Of a stretch of 64,000 bases of DNA, positions 47,463 through 59,389 are shown one piece after another. Position 1 is the first letter of the stretch, and each line of letters starts with the position of its first letter. Source of the DNA: Turbatrix aceti (Eukaryota; Nematoda; Chromadorea; Rhabditida; Panagrolaimidae); NCBI GenBank assembly GCA_963969345.1, contig OZ017766.1, forward strand, positions 4,216,001-4,280,000, given 5' to 3'. The position numbers were made by a program, and so were the translations under genes. The notes beneath the pieces are model-generated. The model was not told where the DNA came from and ran no database searches. It was given only the letters and a program-made list of their open reading frames with translations.

Positions 47463-47507
47463 TATTTTCGATATGTACCCTCTGTTTTTTACGATTTTAG
47501 GTAAACC

Positions 47508-50279
47508 ATGTCTCTAGCAAGTCAGTTGCTGAGCGACAAGCCGTTGGATGGCTCCGATAACGACAGCAGTGACAGCGAGTTCAACGAACAAGATGCATCG
47601 TCCGACGAGCAGTCCGCCATCAGCGACGCCGAGGAGGAACTCAGCAAGTTGGCGGACGAGGCGAGTGAGTTCGAACTGATGCGGCAGTACCAGAAGGCGA
47701 TCAACGACGAGGAGGACCGCATCGAGAAGAAAAAAGTGAGTTTTTGGATGAAATGTCAAAGGCCAGCCTTATTGAGAGGTTTTTTAGGCCAAGGCATCCA
47801 AGTCCACTGACGCGGCGGATGAGTCAGATGAAGACGATGACTACAAGCCAGTCTACGAAGAAGTCAGCGAGGACGAGGATTGGGCCATGGACGACTTTGA
47901 CAACGAGGCCATCGCTCTCATGGAGGACAATGAAAAATTTGAGCGGCAGCAGCGGGCCGAAGCTGGTGCCGACGATGAGGACGAGGCCGAAGACTCCGAC
48001 GACGAAGCCGAGGGCGACGGTCTGGATGACGAGGACCTGCTGGCCGGTGGCGACGACGAATCCGACGAAGAAGCACTCATCGACGGCGAAGAGGACATTG
48101 ACGAGGATGAAAACATCGAAGACGACGACGAGGATGAAGAAGTCGCCGGCGACCACCGCGCCGAGCTGAGAAGTCTCATGACGAAGGACCCCGAGCTGAA
48201 GGCGTTTCTCGAGAAAGAAGAACGCGATCTGCTGGAATTCAGCGACGATGACGACCTCGGCGGCGCTGAGGACGAAGATGACGACGGCGAGTCCAGAAAA
48301 CAGATCCCGGTGACGAAGGAGATGATCAACGACGCTGCTGTCATCTTTGAGGCCAAGGACAAGACTCGGGCTCAGCTGATGGAGGCTACGCGTTTTGCGG
48401 TTTCCGCGTTCAAGGCTTGTCTCGTCCGGTTGAATCCGAAGATAAAGAGCTCGACCTACGTCGTCACATCGAACAAAAGTGAGTTTGACCGTTACCGAAG
48501 AAAGTGTCTGACGTTGCAATCCTTTCAGTATTCGATGAAGTTATCCGCTGCTGCTACGCCTACGCTGGATCGGCCATTCTGAGTCTGCTGACACCGGTGG
48601 ACAAAAAAGCAGAAGACCTCGACGACGTGAAGCCCAGCGAAGACGAAAAAGCGGGAAAGAAGGAGAAAAAGAGCCCGAGTTTCAAAAAAGCGCTCGCCAA
48701 GTTTTCCCACTGGCGCGCGTACAATCACCTGGCGCGGCAGTATTCTTCTGGACTCCTCATCGTGGGTTTTCTTCGTTTTGAAACATTTTTGACCAGGATT
48801 AATTTTTTCAGATGTTGACTGAGGCTACGGAGGACTCCATCATGGCAGCGACCCTCCGCGCTTTTCTCGACGTCGTGCCGTACGTGGTGTTCTTTGACCG
48901 CATGGTTCGGCACCTCATCAAGCCGCTCGTCAAGGCTTGGTGCCGTCGGTCGCACAATGTCCGGTGCCTGGCGTTCATCGTGCTCTGCAAGCTGATTCGC
49001 TTCGAAAACCGGCTCTTTGCGTCGATCTACAAACAGTGCTACGTGGGTTACGTGAGCACCTGCCGGTCGATGACGCTGGATGGGCTCCCGCTGGTCTCCT
49101 TCATGCAGAGGAGCTTTGCGGAGCTCACCCGACTCGATCCGAGCGTCGCGTACCAGTACGCGTTCGTCTACATCCGTCAGTGTGCCATCCACCTCCGAAA
49201 CGCGACCATCGCGAAGCGGAAGGACCTCCTCAAGAAGGTGTACAACTGGCAGTACGTCTCGTGCCTCTACATGTGGACCCACGTTCTTTCCGCGGTGCTG
49301 AAGCCGACGAGAGCGGGCGAGGAAGGCCTTCGCTGGTTCCGGGACCTCGTGCATCCTCTGGTCCAGCTGATCGTCGGCACGGCGCATGCCTTCGACGCCC
49401 ACCGCTACGTGCCCCTGAAGGCGCACTGCGTCCGCATGCTGCTCCAGCTCCAGATGAACTGCAATGTCTTCATCCCGACGCTGTCCTACGCCGCCGAGCT
49501 GCTCGATAGCGTCCAGCAGATCGACCACAACCGGCCGACCAAGGGCAAGGGCTCTATCAGGGCCGCTGAGATGGCGGAGATCATCAAATTCTCCAAGGAC
49601 GCCATGGAAGAGGCCGGATTCAGAGAACGTCTGGCCGTAGAGGTGCGCTACCTCATCGCCGAGGCTGCGTATGCCATTCGCAACACAGCTGCCTTCGCAG
49701 ACATTCACATTCCGGTGCAACAGAAATTCAGGGTGAGTTTGTATATTTGTTGTTTACTTGATTTATTGGGGGTCTGTTTAGAACTTCACGAAGGCGTACA
49801 ACAATGTCGTCCAGCTGCCCCGTTTCAAGCACGTCTTCCGTCTGATTGAAAACCACGCTCGCACGGTTCTCCTCCATCTCAACTCTCGGAAAATTGATCT
49901 CCGCAACTTTGCCGATATGGACGGGCTTTCTTCTGCGATTACCGAGAAGGCCGACGAGCTCGTTGTTTTCCGGAACAAACTGCACAAGGGCGAAGGCAAG
50001 GCTTTTGCTGAGTTGGCCAAAAAGGGCCTGGACGTCAAGCCGGCGACTAAGAAGGATTCAGCCGGGCCTGCAAAGTCTAAAAAGGCCCCAAAGGGCAAGA
50101 AACAACCGCAGCCAAAGCAGGTACCGCGAGCCCAGGTGAGCAAGAAGAAAGCCAAGAGCGCGGATCCCCAACCGAAGCCGCAGAAGAAAAACAAAATCCG
50201 CAAGGGAAGAGTCGAGAAAAACAAGTTTTTCCGGCACCTGGCTTACCAGAAGCGGAATGCCGCGGCTGCCAGACGCTGA
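47508..50279 (+). CDS. pro-2: NOC2 ribosome-biogenesis factor, 856 aa
   Basis: Exons 47508-47735, 47788-48478, 48529-48761, 48812-49732 and 49782-50279. The ATG at 47508 lies seven nt after a TTTTAG site. The N-terminal ~240 residues are extremely Asp/Glu-rich. The central region is the HEAT-like NOC2 domain (SHWRAYNHLARQYSSG, MVRHLIKPLVKAWCRRSHNVR, YNWQYVSCLYMWTHVLS, VHPLVQLIVGTAHAF). The C-terminus is a Lys-rich nucleolar-type tail. NOC2 pairs with NOC1 and NOC3 to move pre-60S particles from nucleolus to nucleoplasm; the C. elegans orthologue is PRO-2. It probably shares an operon with the CCDC174-like gene. Confidence 0.95.
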
Positions 50280-50317
50280 TTCCCGGTTTTTTGACTGTTT
50301 TTGTTGTTGATTTGGTT

Positions 50318-50323
50318 TTTATT
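50318..50323 (-). terminator. Polyadenylation signal AATAAA (minus strand)
   Basis: It lies 109 nt beyond the stop of collagen A, in the 151-nt gap to the convergent NOC2 gene. Confidence 0.45.
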
Positions 50324-50431
50324 CAAGGTTACATTTTACAAATACTGATTTTTTGAAGTTTAAAACTTTTTTTAAAGCGCACAAACGTTTTTGATAATTT
50401 TTGTACAGATAATGGCGCATTTGAACTAAAT

Positions 50432-51518
50432 TCAGTACCCCGGAGGCGTGCGAGGCGTCGGGCAATGGTCGCAGCCGTTGGAGTTTCCGGGAGGACCCGG
50501 TCTGCCCTGGTTGCCGGGTCTTCCAGGCTGCCCGGGTGCACCGGGTCGTCCGCGTTCACCTGGCCGCCCGGGGGGACCGGGCATAGACGTGCCAGGCACT
50601 CCGGGCAGCCCGTCGGAGCCCGGAAGACCTGGAGGCCCCGGAGCGCCGTCTGAGCCGGGTGGAGCCGGGGGACCGGGGAGAAGCTGTCCATCCCGGCCGG
50701 GGAGTCCGGATGATCCATCGAGTCCCTGAGGTCCTGGCGGACCGACGGGGCCTGGCAGCCCCGGGGGACCGGGACGCCCCTCGCCTCCGTCGAAACCGGG
50801 TCTACCGGGAGTGCCTGGTTCACCTGGGAATCCAGGAGGTCCGGGGCGGCCGGCAGGAGCGGGGGGACAGTTGAAGCAGCTGAAAATGAAAAATGCGAGG
50901 TGAAGTGCACGTTTTTAAAGGCGCAGGCTCACTAATCGTCTTCAGAAGGCCGCTGTCCGGGCATCGCGTCGGGACCATTGCGACCGTCGTTGCCGGGTTT
51001 TCCGTCCAATCCGGGAAGTCCGTCGTCGCCGGGCGTTCCTGGGGGGCCTGCTCCACCTACGCCGCATGAGCAGGAAGAATACATGCCTGAGGACTCAATG
51101 GCCGCAGCTGCAGGCTGGTAGAAGGAGTCACCGGCGGCGACGGCCCGGTATTGGCCATGGGACCGACCAAAATAGGATCCACTGGATCCGCTTGACGAAC
51201 GGTACGCGTACCTTTTCAGACGCTTGGTCGTGTTTGGCGTTGCCGCGTGGAGCTAAAAAATTGACAAATGTAGAAAAAGTCAAATGGGCAGGGTGGACTC
51301 ACAAGAATATACTCGTCCCAGAGAGCGTTGGTTTTTGAGAAGCAGAAGTCGACCTCCTCCTGGAGACTGGCCTGAACAAACTGCACGTAGCTGTAGATGA
51401 GCGGGATCACGACGACGGCGGTCAGGACAGCGGATGTCGACAGCGCGACTCCGAAAAAGGTGAATTTCCGGAGTTGCTCGGTACCATCCGGGGTGTATGC
51501 TTTTTTGGGAGACGTCAT
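50432..51518 (-). CDS. Cuticle collagen A, 327 aa
   Basis: Exons (- strand) 51303-51518, 50933-51252 and 50432-50879. A short cytoplasmic head precedes a membrane anchor ([21 protein letters not shown]) and a helical region. A furin-type site RLKR lies near residue 84. Then come a Ser-rich spacer, a Cys knot (SSCSCG), a Gly-X-Y block, a second Cys group (YCFNCPP), a long Gly-X-Y block and the terminal [13 protein letters not shown]. This is the standard nematode cuticle-collagen plan (type II membrane precursor, cleaved, trimerised, crosslinked in the exoskeleton). A TATA box lies 49-56 nt upstream. Collagen B follows in tandem. Confidence 0.95.
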
Positions 51519-51966
51519 TTTGAGCAGGTGAGCGCTGACGACGTGCGCAGAAGACAGGCCAGAGGGCTTTTATACCTCGCGCTGCACGTGTGGCCTTCTT
51601 TGGACCTCCTTGCAGAAAAAAAGACCTGTTTTGCGCAACTCGAGCACGCTGCCGTAGACCGACCTCGCTTCGAGTGCAATTATCAGCCACCTCCTTCAGG
51701 GCAGCCCTTGAGGGGAAAAGTGAGAACGTGCTTTGCTTTTCGGGCGCTTCTTTGCTTCTTTCCGGTCGCGCACACTTGCACAATTGCGAGGGACAATTGC
51801 TCCGCGGCCCAACCGCTGTGTCTGGGGGGACGAAACCAAAAACACCCCCAACTCCAGCAGACTGATTCAAGGATATTCTTTATAAAGCGATCACGCACGA
51901 CGTGAGCCGACGAAAAATACACAAAGGAGGGTCCTGAGAAAGAGCAGGGATGCGTAGGAGAGGGAT
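51519..51966. other. Gap between collagen genes
   Basis: About 450 nt; contains the TATA box of collagen A and the 3' end of collagen B. No further gene. Confidence 0.5.
51567..51574 (-). promoter_or_regulatory. TATA box of collagen A
   Basis: TATAAAAG on the - strand, 49 nt before the ATG at 51518. Confidence 0.6.
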
Positions 51967-53208
51967 TTAGTAGCCGGGAGGGGTGCGGGGAGGAGGGCAG
52001 TGACCGCACTGGCCACCGGATCCGGAGTCGCCGTCGGCACCGCGTTGACCGGGACCGCCGGGGGGTCCACGGGGACCGGGCTGGCCGGGAGGACCGGGGG
52101 GACCTGCAGGACCGGGCTGGCTGCCGTTTCCGTCGCGGCCGGGCTGACCGGGCTGGCCGGGAGCACCGACGGGGCCGGCGGGGCCTGGAGGGCCGGGGAT
52201 GCCGGGAGCGTCGCGGACAACACCGGCGGGACCGGGAGCACCAGCTTGACCGGGAGCACCGGGGATACCGGCGGGACCAGCAGGGCCAGGAGGACCGGGA
52301 AGACCGGGACGGGCGGGGCCGGGAGAAGCGCCGGGACGTCCGGGTTGACCGTTGGGGCCCTTGGGACCCTGGCCGCCGGGAGGACCTGCGGGGGCGGGCG
52401 GGCAGTCGAAGCAGCTGAAATGGGTGTTACAGGTGAGATTTGAACAGGTATTTAGGATAAAAACAACGTACAAGTCGTTGGCAGTGGGCTGCTGGCCGGG
52501 AGTGGCATCGGCACCAGGGCTGCCGTCTTGGCCGGGCTGTCCGTCGTTTCCGTCCTGTCCGTCAGAGCCAGGGGGACCGGCAGGGCCGGGAGGACCGTAG
52601 CTGCAGCCGCAGGATCCGCCGCCGTTGAAGCTCGTCTGCTGCTGGTTGTGGGCGAAGGATTCGGCGACAGCGACAGGGCCGGGTCGCGGGACGGCAACTG
52701 CGGGACGCGGACGAGGACGGGGCGCGGCAACGGGCTGTACAGCGGCTGGCCGAGAGACCGGGCGCTGGACCGGGGCTTGGGGACGGTAGGGAGCCGGCTG
52801 CGCGACCGCCTGTGGTCGGTAGACAGGGGCCTGAGGCTGGTAGACGGGGCGGGAGACAACCGGCGCGGAGACGGGGCCACGGTAGCCCTGCTGGGGGGCC
52901 TGGTAGCCCTGAGCGGGGCCAGAGGAGTAGCCGCCGGGCGCCTGGTAGTAGGCACCGCGCTTGAGACGCGGCTGGAGTCCGCTGCGGTGCGAGATCTGCG
53001 TGTACTCCTCCCAGAGGTCGGTGGTGCGGGATTTGCAGAAGTCGAGCTCCTCCTGCAGAGAAGACTGGACGAACTGCATGTAGTTGTAGAGGAGCGGGAC
53101 ACCGATCACCGCCGTGATCATGGCCACCGTCGAAATGGCGATGCCGAAGAAGGCGAGCTTCTTGAAGGATTCGGCCTCGGCCAGGAGTTGCTTCTTTTCT
53201 TCCACCAT
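51967..53208 (-). CDS. Cuticle collagen B with Pro/Gln-rich insert, 394 aa
   Basis: Exons (- strand) 52472-53208 and 51967-52414; the 57-nt intron between them reads through in frame. The ATG at 53208 directly follows TTTTCAG, a trans- or cis-splice acceptor. The membrane anchor is [21 protein letters not shown] and the furin-type site is RLKRG near residue 84. Between that site and the first Cys knot (SCGCS) lies ~110 residues rich in Pro, Gln, Tyr, Val and Arg with repeating YQAP / YRPQAP units, absent from collagen A. The Gly-X-Y blocks and the end [13 protein letters not shown] are typical. Confidence 0.95.
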   Translation of the reverse strand: MVEEKKQLLAEAESFKKLAFFGIAISTVAMITAVIGVPLLYNYMQFVQSSLQEELDFCKSRTTDLWEEYTQISHRSGLQPRLKRGAYYQAPGGYSSGPAQGYQAPQQGYRGPVSAPVVSRPVYQPQAPVYRPQAVAQPAPYRPQAPVQRPVSRPAAVQPVAAPRPRPRPAVAVPRPGPVAVAESFAHNQQQTSFNGGGSCGCSYGPPGPAGPPGSDGQDGNDGQPGQDGSPGADATPGQQPTANDLYVVFILNTCSNLTCNTHFSCFDCPPAPAGPPGGQGPKGPNGQPGRPGASPGPARPGLPGPPGPAGPAGIPGAPGQAGAPGPAGVVRDAPGIPGPPGPAGPVGAPGQPGQPGRDGNGSQPGPAGPPGPPGQPGPRGPPGGPGQRGADGDSGSGGQCGHCPPPRTPPGY

Positions 53209-54651
53209 CTGAAAATTCAAAAAAATGATCGAAAGCCAAAAAAGATAAATCGGGAATCGGGATGTTTATGCAGGTGTGCCGTTTTAGGCCAAATTGAAAA
53301 AAAGTGCCGAAAAGAGCCCACAACGCCAAAAAAGGTAAAAGTGCCCTCGAAGCGAAAGTGAACTAACCTTTGCTGTGCCTCGGAATGTCACGAAGACGGC
53401 TTGACTTCTTCCAGTAGGGGGGAACCTTAAATACCACGACCACGGCTGCGCGGAAGTGTCGACGCGACGCACAAAAAAACACGGCTCTCCCCCGGCGAGC
53501 CAAACAAGTTTTGCGTGATCTGGCCGCACTCACCATCCAAGGACTACCGTTACACGCGCCGTACTCTTCGACCCGGTGTTAAAACCTGATCGGTGTAAGT
53601 GGGAGTTGCGTAACGAGTCTCCTAGGTAACGGTCGTCTTTGTCCCCTGTTAAAAAAAAGCACGCAGCGGTAACGAACTGCACTGGAACATGCCTGCAGGC
53701 GCGCATTGCGTGCGTGGGCGAGGACTGATCGAGTGAAGCATGATGATGATGATCAGAGTCGGTGACCTCTTGGAAGCAGCCATGAACCCCAAAAAAAAAA
53801 GTAGCCTAAGTGTGAAACCTGTAATCGTTAATCGTCGTCGTTGCCGGCGGCGCTGGCAAGAGTGATGTGCTCGTTCCAGGGAAAATGAAGGTGCACTCGC
53901 GCGTGTTGAGCTTGTTGAGGAGGTGTTTGAAACTTTTTGTTCCCTCTTCAGAAAAAAAGTGATAGTGACTGACTGCAAGGTTGTTTTTCGTTTAATTTCT
54001 TCCCTCCAACCAGCATGGCATGTAATTGCTATATTTCTTACAACTTCTGACGTAGGGCCCCCGTCAGTCACACCGGTTACCTGAGGCCGTCGATTACTTA
54101 CCGCAAAATCAACCTGGTTCCAGTAGTTTGCAACTTTACACATTACACAGCAGCATACCGTCTCTCCATTGTTTTTGTTTGGTTATAGTTTACTGCCACT
54201 GCAACGGGCCTCAGGCCACCAAAGTTCGTGCTTTGTCCGTTTTACGGGTCGTCAAGAAAAGAGAAAGCGAGCGCGCGTCCTTCAAAGACGCGTGTCACGG
54301 AGCGTCGTAATTTTTAGCGCCTCGGAAGCCTGCACACCGAATTAATTAGTAAACAAGGTAGTTGGAATGTTTTTGTCTTCTCAAAGACTTAATCAGGAAG
54401 TTGTTTTTAAATTCATCGGTCAGTTGCGTTTTTCGTCGCCAAAAGCAGAAATTGCTCCAAAAAAAACTGTGCGACAGATTTGATTATTGCTTTCACCCCA
54501 TCTTCGTCCTGCCAGACAGCCGGGTCACTCACTCATTGGGCCCCGTGACTGAGTGCACGGGAAGCCAAATAAGTGGTCGCGAGCCGGTTTGGTTTGCATT
54601 AGCCTTTTCACTCCAAATCAAACTCAACGACAAAAAAGTACAAAAAAATTA
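53209..54651. other. Gene-free region upstream of collagen B
   Basis: About 1.4 kb, the longest gene-free stretch in the window. Near 53372 (- strand) an AAG/GTTAGT donor could pair with the acceptor at 53209, giving a 5' UTR intron. The remainder (53.6-54.6 kb) shows no coding, RNA or repeat signal I can support. Confidence 0.5.
53427..53434 (-). promoter_or_regulatory. TATA-like element of collagen B
   Basis: TATTTAAG on the - strand, ~220 nt from the ATG. The distance suits a promoter ahead of a 5' UTR intron. Confidence 0.4.
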
Positions 54652-56304
54652 TCACTTGACATGGCAGCGGTTCTGGAGCGTGCACACGTTGCACCGCGAG
54701 CAGTGCGTGTACTTGGCGGGCACGCAGCGCTGACAGGTGAAGCAGTGCCGCGTATCGCGGCCGTCGCGGGAAGCACACGTGCCACAGGTGTTGCAGTGAC
54801 GGTTCTCCTTCGAGACGTAGAACTTGCAAGCCTCGCAGTACCTAAAAAATGAACGCATACGTAAAAAAAAACAATTTTTGTCCAACCAGGAAGAACGACT
54901 CACTTGTAGTCCTCATCGTCGTCCAAAACAAAAAACTTTCTGTTTACAGTCGTAAAAAACCGGACTGGTGAAGTGTACACGCTTTTGAATTTTGGATGGT
55001 TAGAGTACGTGACGGCGTAGTCGAGGGCTCGAAGATCGGGCATCTCCCGCAGCAGGTGCCGGTCCATGAAGTACGGCATCGCTATGACGTAGTGCGCGCC
55101 TTTTGGGCTACAAAAACAAAGTCAGCATTGATCGTAATCAACCGTAAAAGACACAAACCTCTCCTTGACGAGTTCTTTGACCGAAGCGACGAGCGGTTTG
55201 ATGAAAGCCCCAAACGGAGGATCGATGACCACGACGGGGGCCCTGGCTTTCCGGATAAACTGCGTGAAGCCCTCCTCGCTGCAGTGGAATTCGTTGTTCA
55301 TCATGTTGTACATGGCAAACTGAGAACCATCGAAAAATGTCCTCTAAAAATCGTAAAATGGAACGAACGAACAAATTTTATGAAAACTCACGAAACGTTC
55401 GTCGATGTCGAGGAGGTACGCCGTCTCGTTTCGCTTGATCAAAAATTGGAAAAACTGGGGTGTGCCAATGCAGATGAACTCCTTGCGACCGGCAGCCTTG
55501 AGAGATTTGAGCAACAGCTCCAGACACTCGTCTTTGAACCAGTATTGCTGAAAAGAAGAAAAACAAGTCAAAAACATGACACAAAATAGAAAAACATACA
55601 GCTTGCGTCGAGTCAGCCTGGATGGCCGGGATCAGACTGAAGGGGTCGGAATTGATGTCGAGCGGGCCTTCGACGCTGTGGAAGTGCTTGTCATCGGGGA
55701 AGACGTCGATGCACGGCTTGCAGAAGTAGAAGGATTTTGCTTTCTTCTTCCGCATCTCTGCCAGCCTAAAAACAAAAAAACGTCTGGTTCAGGCAAGTTC
55801 AGCGTTGAAACCCACTTTTGCGTGACGTTGACTCTGTGCGGGATTTTCATGAGATGTCCTCGCTTGACCGGCTCGACGACATCTCCTTCGGGCCATGGAC
55901 TCCGAAACGGACACGCATCCACCGATCTGTGCAGTGCGCATCCAAACCATCGGTCGAAACCCTCGCCGTCGGTGCGAGGTTGTTTGAAGAGCAGGCACAA
56001 GCCTAAAAATTCCACCCATCGATCAACTCCAAAAAAATTAGAAAAACTCACCATGAGGACACTTTGGGACGACGAGGCTCTCGTAGTAATCAGGTTCGTG
56101 AAGCGGCACGACGACATCGATGTGATTGCGCTCGCGCAGCTGAACATCGTCTCTGGCATGCTTGAATTTGTAAAACTGCTTGCCCGGACGAAATCGATGC
56201 CTTCTGTCATCGTCGCCGAATGCATGCTGCCTCCCGCCGCCGTAGGGATGGCCACGGAAGCGGTCGTTCTGTTTCCAGTTGCCTGACCTGTTGCCAGACT
56301 TCAT
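54652..56304 (-). CDS. ZCCHC4-type 28S rRNA m6A methyltransferase, 446 aa
   Basis: Exons (- strand) 56052-56304, 55816-56002, 55600-55765, 55392-55547, 55159-55343, 54904-55107 and 54652-54841. After an Arg/Gly-rich start come a GRF-type zinc-finger region (CPHG, CLLFKQPRTDGEGFDRWFGC), the linker FYFCKPC, and the Rossmann methyltransferase with the catalytic DPPF at 295-298. The C-terminal Cys/His array is CEAC, HCNTCGTC, HCFTCQRC, HCSRCNVC. This order matches human ZCCHC4, which installs one m6A on 28S rRNA in the nucleolus. Catalytic and zinc residues look intact. Confidence 0.92.
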
Positions 56305-56681
56305 TTTACAGCAAAAACGGATAAAATGTAATAAAATCAGCTGAGCAACAATGCAAGTATTGTTTTCGTTTCGAGAGCAGCGGAAACCTTGTTTTTGATT
56401 TCATGCACTTTTTTATGCCTTTGTTTTTTTTTGGCAACTTTTATCCATTTTTTTTCAATTTACAAGTTAGAAAACTTATAGTTTCAAGGAAAAAGGTAAA
56501 ACTGAAACAATTGAAGAGGAGGATGAATCATGCGCTGGGGATCTTATGGGGAAATTACCAACGATATTGTTACCTTACCGTAACCGCAGTAACGATATAT
56601 CGTAATTAGGCGAATGTTTCTTTCATTTGTGTTTTTGTTCTTCTTTTGTTCGATCTTTGTTTTCTACGTTGAATCTGTTTT
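56305..56681. other. Divergent promoter region, ZCCHC4 / HEATR1-like
   Basis: About 380 nt, A/T-rich, no gene. Confidence 0.4.
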
Positions 56682-59099
56682 ATGGCGCCTCCCACTCTGA
56701 CATCGGTGTCATTGATGGCGCAGGGAGTCGACCGCGATTACTCGAGTCTCATCTTTGACAGGAAGGAAGCCGAACAACTTTCTCGCGATCAGGCCTACAA
56801 ATTGGGTTTGTTGTTGTTTTTTTGGTTTGTACTCTGTTAAATTACGTTTTATAGGAGTCGCTGGATTGTGTCAACTCAAAACTTTTTATCCATTTCTCAA
56901 TGAAATCGAGCTAGACCTCTTCGACGAAGCCAACATCAACTTGAATCGCTCTGCCCTCATCAGAGACGAGAATTCCAAGCTATCTGATTCTCTCGAGCGC
57001 TTCATCGCTGCCATCGCACCGTATTTCAATCATCAGTCGTGTAAACAGGTTTTGGAGTGGCTAATTTACCGGTACAGCGTGAGTTTTTATGATTTTTTGG
57101 CCTAAAATACTATTTTGTCTGTATTTTGTGTTCAGTTTACGGTTTTTTTGTTATTTTAGATCCACACGTGCAATGCCGAGTTTCTGGCTACCGCGCTGCT
57201 GCCTTTTCACGATACCAACGCCTACGGTTGGCTAGGATCGATACTGTTGTTGAAGAACAACGAGTGGCAGTGGCTGAAGCAGATCACCGCTGATGGCAGC
57301 CCGATTGCCTTCAACGATATCGTCCAGCATACGCTGAAGGGAGGCGGCAACTGGCGTGCTGTCATGGCTATGTTTGCCCTGCTCGACAAAGTTCAGGAGG
57401 TTGGTTTTTCGTAAATTGATCGTAAAATATTTTTTGTTTGTTTTTTTTTTTAGTTTTTTGACGAAGACTACGTCAACAAGCACTTCGAGTACTACTTTTT
57501 ATTTCTGACAGAAGTCGTAGTCAATATTTGCCGTGACCCGATCATTGCCACGGATTCCATGGTAATGACAATTTTGCCGAAGATTGGATGGGCTCTGATG
57601 TCCCGCATACCGTCTTTCAAGCTGGCAGGATGCGACGTGATTCGCCAGCTGTCTTCTATGGCGTATTTTACTGCTGTCCTACAGGATCCTATCGTCATTC
57701 TTCTGTTATCGGTTTGTTTTTTCTGTTTTTTTAAATAAAGCATTTGTTTTTTTTAGGAGCTCCAAAAAGTCCACTTCGATGTCGTGATGCACACCCTGAT
57801 TAGTTTATGCCAGCAACAGGACGTCGAGTGTTTGCCTCCGAGGGCTGTCAGGATCCTAGTCCGCCGATCTGAAGAATTGGAATTCGCAGATTTCCTTTCA
57901 AAGGCTGGTGACCAGAAAACCGACTTGGCAGCCTTTCTCGAGGCTCTGTGGAATGCGCTATTCAAGATCTTGCTTGACAACGTGTCAGATGCGGAGCGGG
58001 CCGCCATCAACGCGATCCTCGAGGCGACGACTAGCCCTGCAATCCTCACCAGTCTGTCCGCCCACGTGTTCTTCGAACAGGTAATGAAAAATGATGCTGT
58101 TTTTATCCTGTGCGATTTATCGCAGACGACCTGGAACAACATTCGACGGACTTCCGAGTATTTGTTCGAAAAATGGACAAAAGTGGTCCGTGATATGCAG
58201 AACCGCTCGACTCTTTCTCTGGAACGGGCTCATGAAGATGAGCACCGTGCGACTTCTCAGGAAAGTGGTCTTCAGTCTTCCATTGTACATGTGGAATCTC
58301 AAAAATCGCCTCAGCCGACAGCTGGCTTGTCGGAAACTCCAGAATGCGGAATGTCGGCCCCGCCTGCGAAAAAGCCTCGTCAGAAGTCGCCTGTACGTGA
58401 ATCCAGCATTGAGATCAATGATGGCGCTGACGGAAATGGTACGCAGCTCGACGAGGCCATGGAGGCCGAAGAGGGAACTCAGTCCAACCAGGTCACCGAT
58501 CAGGACGAAGCGAGCCCCAGCCAGGATACGTCACTTCCAGCCAGGATACCAGCGAGTTCTGATGAAACTTCCGAGGCGGCAAATGATCCTATCTCGACCG
58601 AAAGTGATCGCAATAACCCGCCAAACGACGACGACAACCTTGATTCGTCTCACGTAGGTTTTGCCTTTTGTCTGTTTTTTAGCGCCGCGTGTTTCTAAGT
58701 GTTACTTGCAGTCTGCCGGATCCGAAAAAGGTGCAAAGGATCAAACCGCATCCGACGCTCAGTTCGTCGTACCTCTTCCCACAACCCGAGCAGTTCGAAC
58801 TCCGCGTCGGCGGCCGTTGAAACCTCTAGCCCCAAAACGCTCATTTTTCGATTTCGGAGAGCCATTTGGTGAGTTTTGGTCGTTTTTTAATCATTGGATC
58901 TGTCTAATGATTTTTTATTGCAGATTCCAACACGGGCAACGAATCGCAAAACGAACCCATGTTTTTTTCCTACAACAACGATGGCAACGAAAACGGTGGC
59001 GTTGACAATTCAGAGTATTTTAATTTCGGTTTCCCCGGTGCTGAAGACAACGGCAGCGAATCGGAAACAAACTTTGGGATGGATTTTGACCTCTTCTAG
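56682..59099 (+). CDS. Short HEATR1/UTP10-like protein with acidic tail, 676 aa
   Basis: Exons 56682-56805, 56855-57078, 57160-57399, 57454-57711, 57757-58080, 58126-58653, 58712-58868 and 58924-59099. The 45-nt intron before 58126 reads through in frame. The first ~100 residues match the start of HEATR1/UTP10 (SSLIFDRKEAEQLSRDQAYKLG, APYF, CKQVLEWLIYRYSIHTCN), and helical repeats continue to about residue 380. Instead of the >1500 further residues of that family, the protein ends in a Ser/Glu/Asp-rich segment with a basic patch (APPAKKPRQKSP) and a Phe-rich acidic tail ending FGMDFDLF. UTP10 acts in the small-subunit processome. This may be a truncated paralogue with a new role. Confidence 0.75.
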
Positions 59100-59389
59100 C
59101 AACGGTTACCTCCCTATCGTAACATGGCACATCTCTTTATTTTCTCATTATCCCTAATCTTGTGTTTACCTAATGATCCGTAATCTTACCCAGTCCTCAT
59201 GTCTGTAAATTTTGTTGTTCACTGTAAATCATTTGATTATCCAGAATTCGTAGAGGAATACGTACTTTCGCATGTTTGACAACAGAAATTTGTGGGTGTC
59301 ACACAACGCCAATCCTTGCTGTTTTTCGGTCCGCGCTTTTTTCATTTTTTTTATCGCAGATCCTGAAACTTCGTTGGTTGCTTGTAACG

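Noticed and set aside
54128..54733. Two short + strand frames in the gap before ZCCHC4.
   Set aside because: The sequence reads like random translation and the second overlaps the antisense of the last ZCCHC4 exon.
2363..58125. Seven introns that are multiples of three with no stop, so they read through in frame (2363-2407, 12632-12679, 20408-20461, 24163-24210, 31710-31751, 52415-52471, 58081-58125), as a possible intron-retention system.
   Set aside because: With about 90 short introns in the window, roughly this number is expected by chance, and several are confirmed as introns by paralogues or family alignment.
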